A stretch of 15,949 bases of DNA from Deltaproteobacteria bacterium (lineage in GTDB: Bacteria > Desulfobacterota > Desulfarculia > Adiutricales > JAGVGV01): positions 1 to 15,949 of the forward strand of contig JAGVGV010000426.1 of the NCBI GenBank assembly GCA_020056895.1, written 5' to 3'. The translations under genes were made by a program, and so were the position numbers. How positions within the stretch are numbered: the stretch's first letter is position 1; every line of letters begins with the position of its first letter. The notes beneath the pieces are model-generated. The model was not told the origin of the DNA, searched no databases, and saw only the letters and a program-made list of their open reading frames with translations. Positions 13,359 to 15,949 of this stretch are shown in pieces.

Positions 13359-14131
13359 CGGTATACTCCTCTGGGGGAATTGGCCATGAACTCCAAAAGG
13401 GTTTCGATTTCCGGTAGTCCGGGCAGGGCCGCCCGGGTTTCATCGAGAACCTCGGCCAAGGGCCGGTGATTCCGGAAGACGATCCGGAAGGCCTCCTTGA
13501 GGGCGCGAATAATTTCTTCGGAAAACCCTTTGCGTTTGAGTCCAATGACATTGGGCCCGTAAAGTTTGAAAACCACCGAACCTTCGCCCAGCATATAGGG
13601 CGGTACGTCCTTGCTGACGCGGGAATAACCGCCGACGAACGAATGCCGGCCGATCCGGACGAATTGGTGCATGCCCACCATGCCGCCCAACGAGGCGTCA
13701 TCTTCGATCACGCCATGGCCGCCCATGGCCAGGTTGTTGGCGATGTTTACCCGTTTGCCCACGTGGCAGTCGTGGGCCACGTGAACGTAATTCATCAGCA
13801 TCGCGTCGTCGTCCACCACGGTTTTACCGTGGCCGTGGGGGGTGCCCCGGTGGATGGTGACGAATTCGCGAAGAATGACCCGGTCGCCAATGATCACCTG
13901 AGTTCGCTCGCCCTTGTACTTGAGGTCCTGGGGATCGCACCCTATGGCGGCCATGGGATAAATGCGGCAATCCGAGCCGATGGTTACGTCCCGTTCGATC
14001 AGGGCGTGGGTCATGACAATGGAGCCGGACCCGATGGTCACCCGGGGTCCGATCACCGCGTACGGGCCGACTTCGACCCCGGGAGCCAGTTCAGCCGAGG
14101 GGTCCACAACGGCGGTGGGATGGATGCTCAT
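13355..14131 (-). CDS. lpxA: UDP-N-acetylglucosamine O-acyltransferase LpxA
   Basis: First enzyme of lipid A synthesis: transfers an R-3-hydroxyacyl chain from ACP to the 3-OH of UDP-GlcNAc. The 258 residues form a left-handed beta-helix of hexapeptide repeats (about 1-180) plus a helical C-terminus (190-258). Visible landmarks are DPQDLKYKGE (66-75), VTIHRGT (91-97), the catalytic His120 in VHVAHDC, His139, His155 in MHQF, and DVPPY (174-178). The VGG at 166-168 keeps the glycine equivalent to E. coli Gly173. From memory, this glycine changes in LpxA enzymes that use the amino-sugar UDP-GlcNAc3N, so an ester-forming acceptor is favoured. The ATG at 14131 has AAGGA about 10 nt upstream. It sits 90 nt after fabZ, the widest gap within this run, and its TAG stop overlaps the proposed lpxI ATA. 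Confidence 0.96.
   Translation of the reverse strand: MSIHPTAVVDPSAELAPGVEVGPYAVIGPRVTIGSGSIVMTHALIERDVTIGSDCRIYPMAAIGCDPQDLKYKGERTQVIIGDRVILREFVTIHRGTPHGHGKTVVDDDAMLMNYVHVAHDCHVGKRVNIANNLAMGGHGVIEDDASLGGMVGMHQFVRIGRHSFVGGYSRVSKDVPPYMLGEGSVVFKLYGPNVIGLKRKGFSEEIIRALKEAFRIVFRNHRPLAEVLDETRAALPGLPEIETLLEFMANSPRGVYR
13356..13371 (-). promoter_or_regulatory. Shine-Dalgarno and ATA start of lpxI
   Basis: GAGGAG at 13371-13366, seven nucleotides before ATA at 13358-13356, all within the last codons of lpxA. At most other genes here a purine-rich site stands 6-7 nt from the start: lpxD, fabZ, gfo, lpxB, arnT, lptF, lptG, both arn genes with gaps, and the PAP2 at 3075. This regular spacing supports ATA as the initiation codon. 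Confidence 0.6.
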
Positions 14132-14152
14132 AAAAACCGATTCCTTATGGGA

Positions 14153-14181
14153 ACGCCGGGCCCTTAGGCCGAGCCCGGCGT
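14153..14181 (-). repeat. hairpin in the fabZ-lpxA spacer
   Basis: A perfect 9-bp inverted repeat ACGCCGGGC/GCCCGGCGT with an 11-nt loop lies in the 90-nt spacer, with no T run after it, so it is not a classic terminator. A ten-codon open frame (14196-14164, ATG to TAA, no clear ribosome binding site) ends inside the loop. Possible roles are mRNA processing or stability; none is shown. Confidence 0.5.
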
Positions 14182-14221
14182 GGTTCGTTCGTTCATGAAA
14201 CCGGCCGACGGCCAGGGGGGC

Positions 14222-14673
<452 letters not shown>

Positions 14674-14677
<4 letters not shown>

Positions 14678-15840
14678 GCCTTGTCCTCCTTGCCCCGGTT
14701 CCTGACCGCCTTGAACATTTGTTGCAGCGATTGGAAGGAATCCGCCCGGCCCAGCAACCGGAAGAATTCCCGAACTCGGGGAAGCTCCCTCCGGATCAGG
14801 GCCAACTGCCGGAAATCGTCATCGGCTTTCTGAGCCGGCGTGCCGGACCAAACGGCCCGGCCGGCCGGGATTTCGCCCGATACGCCGGCCTGACCGCCAA
14901 TGATGGCATCGTCCCCCACCGCGGCTCCGGTGGTGAATCCCGCCTGGCCTAGAGCGAACACACGATCGCCCAAACGCGTGTGACCGGCCATGCCCACCTG
15001 GGCCACGATCACCGCGTCTCGTCCCACCTGGCAGTTGTGCGCGATCTGGACCAGATTGTCCACCTTGGTCCCCGACCCGATCACCGTGTCCCCCACCAAA
15101 CCGCGATCCACACAGACCAGCGTCCCAATCTCCACGTCGTCCCCGATCCACACGCCGCCCACATGTTCGTTCTTCACATGGTACAGCCGTCCCCGAGCCG
15201 TATCCGGGATCTGATTGTACCCGAAGCCATCATCCCCGATCACCGAACCCGAGTGGATCCTCACCCGGCGGCCCAACCGGGATTTCCGGAACACCGCGAC
15301 ATGGGGATACAGGATGGCGCCCTCGCCCAGCTCCACGTCATCGTCGATGAATACGTGGGGGTAAATCCGGCAGCCGTCGCCGATCCGCGTGTCGGCTCCG
15401 ATGTAGGTGAAATCACCGATCACCACATCCCGGCCCAGGTGGGTTCGGGATGGGTCCTTGAACCGGACGTTGGCCGGGAATGCCGCCGCCGGGCCCCGGT
15501 CCGAGGCTTGGGTCCATTCCAACATCACGGTGAAGACCAGCCGGGGTTCGGGCGCCACGATGTACGGTTTGGACCGGACCGTCAGGCCGGGCGGGACCAC
15601 CACGGCCGCCGCCGGACCATTTTCAGCCTGGCTCAGAAAAGCGGGTTTAACGGCGAAGGTCAGCGCTCCGGCTTCGGGGGCTTCGACGGGGGAGATGGCG
15701 GATATCCGCGTCTCCGGGTCACCGTGGACTTCAAGGTCGAAGGCCAGGTCCGGACTGCCCAGCAAGGCCAGCCGTTCCCGGATGATCCGACCGGCCCGGT
15801 CCGCCGCTTCGGCCAGAGTATATGGGGGGTCAAGCCGCAC
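14674..15840 (-). CDS. lpxD: UDP-3-O-(3-hydroxyacyl)glucosamine N-acyltransferase LpxD
   Basis: Adds the second, amide-linked 3-hydroxyacyl chain to UDP-3-O-acyl-glucosamine. The 388 residues comprise an N-terminal uridine-binding domain (about 36-120, with GALTFAVKP at 58-66) and a left-handed beta-helix of hexapeptide repeats (about 122-320). DDGFGYNQ (203-210) and the catalytic histidine in QIAHNC (His268 by my count) are present, followed by a helical C-terminus. About 35 residues precede the usual start of the uridine domain, slightly more than in E. coli LpxD. The GTG at 15840 is preceded by GGAGGAG with 6 nt spacing. The frame stays open upstream to the window edge, but that sequence is not LpxD-like and holds a long hairpin, so I keep GTG-15840. 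Confidence 0.95.
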
Positions 15841-15862
15841 CGGGTTCTCCTCCAGACGGCCG

Positions 15863-15920
15863 GGCTCCGGGGGACGGCGATTCCACCTGTTGGATGGAAT
15901 CGATCCGAATCCCCGGAGCC
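15863..15920 (-). repeat. long nested hairpin immediately upstream of lpxD
   Basis: A perfect 10-bp outer stem (GGCTCCGGGG/CCCCGGAGCC, 15863-15872 with 15911-15920) encloses a CGG/CCG stem and a perfect 8-bp inner stem (CGATTCCA/TGGAATCG, 15878-15885 with 15895-15902) around a 9-nt loop. It ends 10 nt before the lpxD ribosome binding site. On the coding strand no T run follows, so it is not a typical terminator. A TAA at 15949-15947 may end an upstream gene, which would make this whole stretch a spacer, but the edge prevents certainty. Confidence 0.65.
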
Positions 15921-15949
15921 GTTGGGGGTGAGCGCCAGGAAGCGGCTTA

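Noticed and set aside
15841..15949. Longer LpxD N-terminus or the end of an upstream coding region
   Set aside because: The lpxD frame is open to the edge, but the sequence is not LpxD-like and contains the long hairpin, while GTG-15840 has an excellent ribosome binding site. A TAA at the extreme edge could end an upstream gene but cannot be tied to any protein.

Overview
All fifteen genes in this window lie on the minus strand, packed with short overlaps. The DNA is visibly GC-rich, and GTG starts are common. The content is the outer-membrane core of a Gram-negative bacterium: lipid A synthesis, lipid A modification with aminoarabinose (L-Ara4N), and LPS export. The order lpxD-fabZ-lpxA-lpxI-Gfo/Idh oxidoreductase-lpxB-msbA, with LpxI in place of LpxH, is the arrangement I associate with the former Deltaproteobacteria (Desulfobacterota and relatives). 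That taxonomic call is an inference from gene order and protein type.

In transcription order (right to left): (1) 15949-11584 carries lpxD, fabZ, lpxA, lpxI and a Gfo/Idh/MocA oxidoreductase, preceded by a long nested hairpin just upstream of lpxD. (2) 11583-11004 is a 580-bp non-coding gap with GC-rich inverted repeats; it separates the oxidoreductase gene from lpxB. (3) 11003-3305 carries lpxB, msbA, a PAP2 phosphatase, an ArnT-type glycosyltransferase, lptF and lptG in one tight run that ends at a convincing intrinsic terminator (3235-3291). (4) 3230-1 holds a candidate promoter, then a second PAP2 phosphatase, arnC, an ArnA-type formyltransferase and an ArnA-type UDP-glucuronate decarboxylase that runs off the left edge.

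Together, LpxA, LpxD, LpxI and LpxB would build the tetra-acyl disaccharide 1-phosphate and FabZ supplies 3-hydroxyacyl chain metabolism. MsbA flips the lipid, ArnT would add L-Ara4N (made on undecaprenyl phosphate by ArnA-type enzymes and ArnC), and LptF/LptG extract LPS for transport. Missing from the window: lpxC, lpxK, waaA, arnB, arnD, ugd and the rest of the Lpt machinery.

Most notable: lpxI appears to start at a non-standard ATA codon inside an ATAG overlap with lpxA. ArnA is split into two adjacent genes. The aminoarabinose transferase gene is wired directly between msbA and lptFG, and two different PAP2 phosphatases flank the export genes. I see no CRISPR array, RNA gene, transposase or defence system; this is mostly a core region with unusual wiring.
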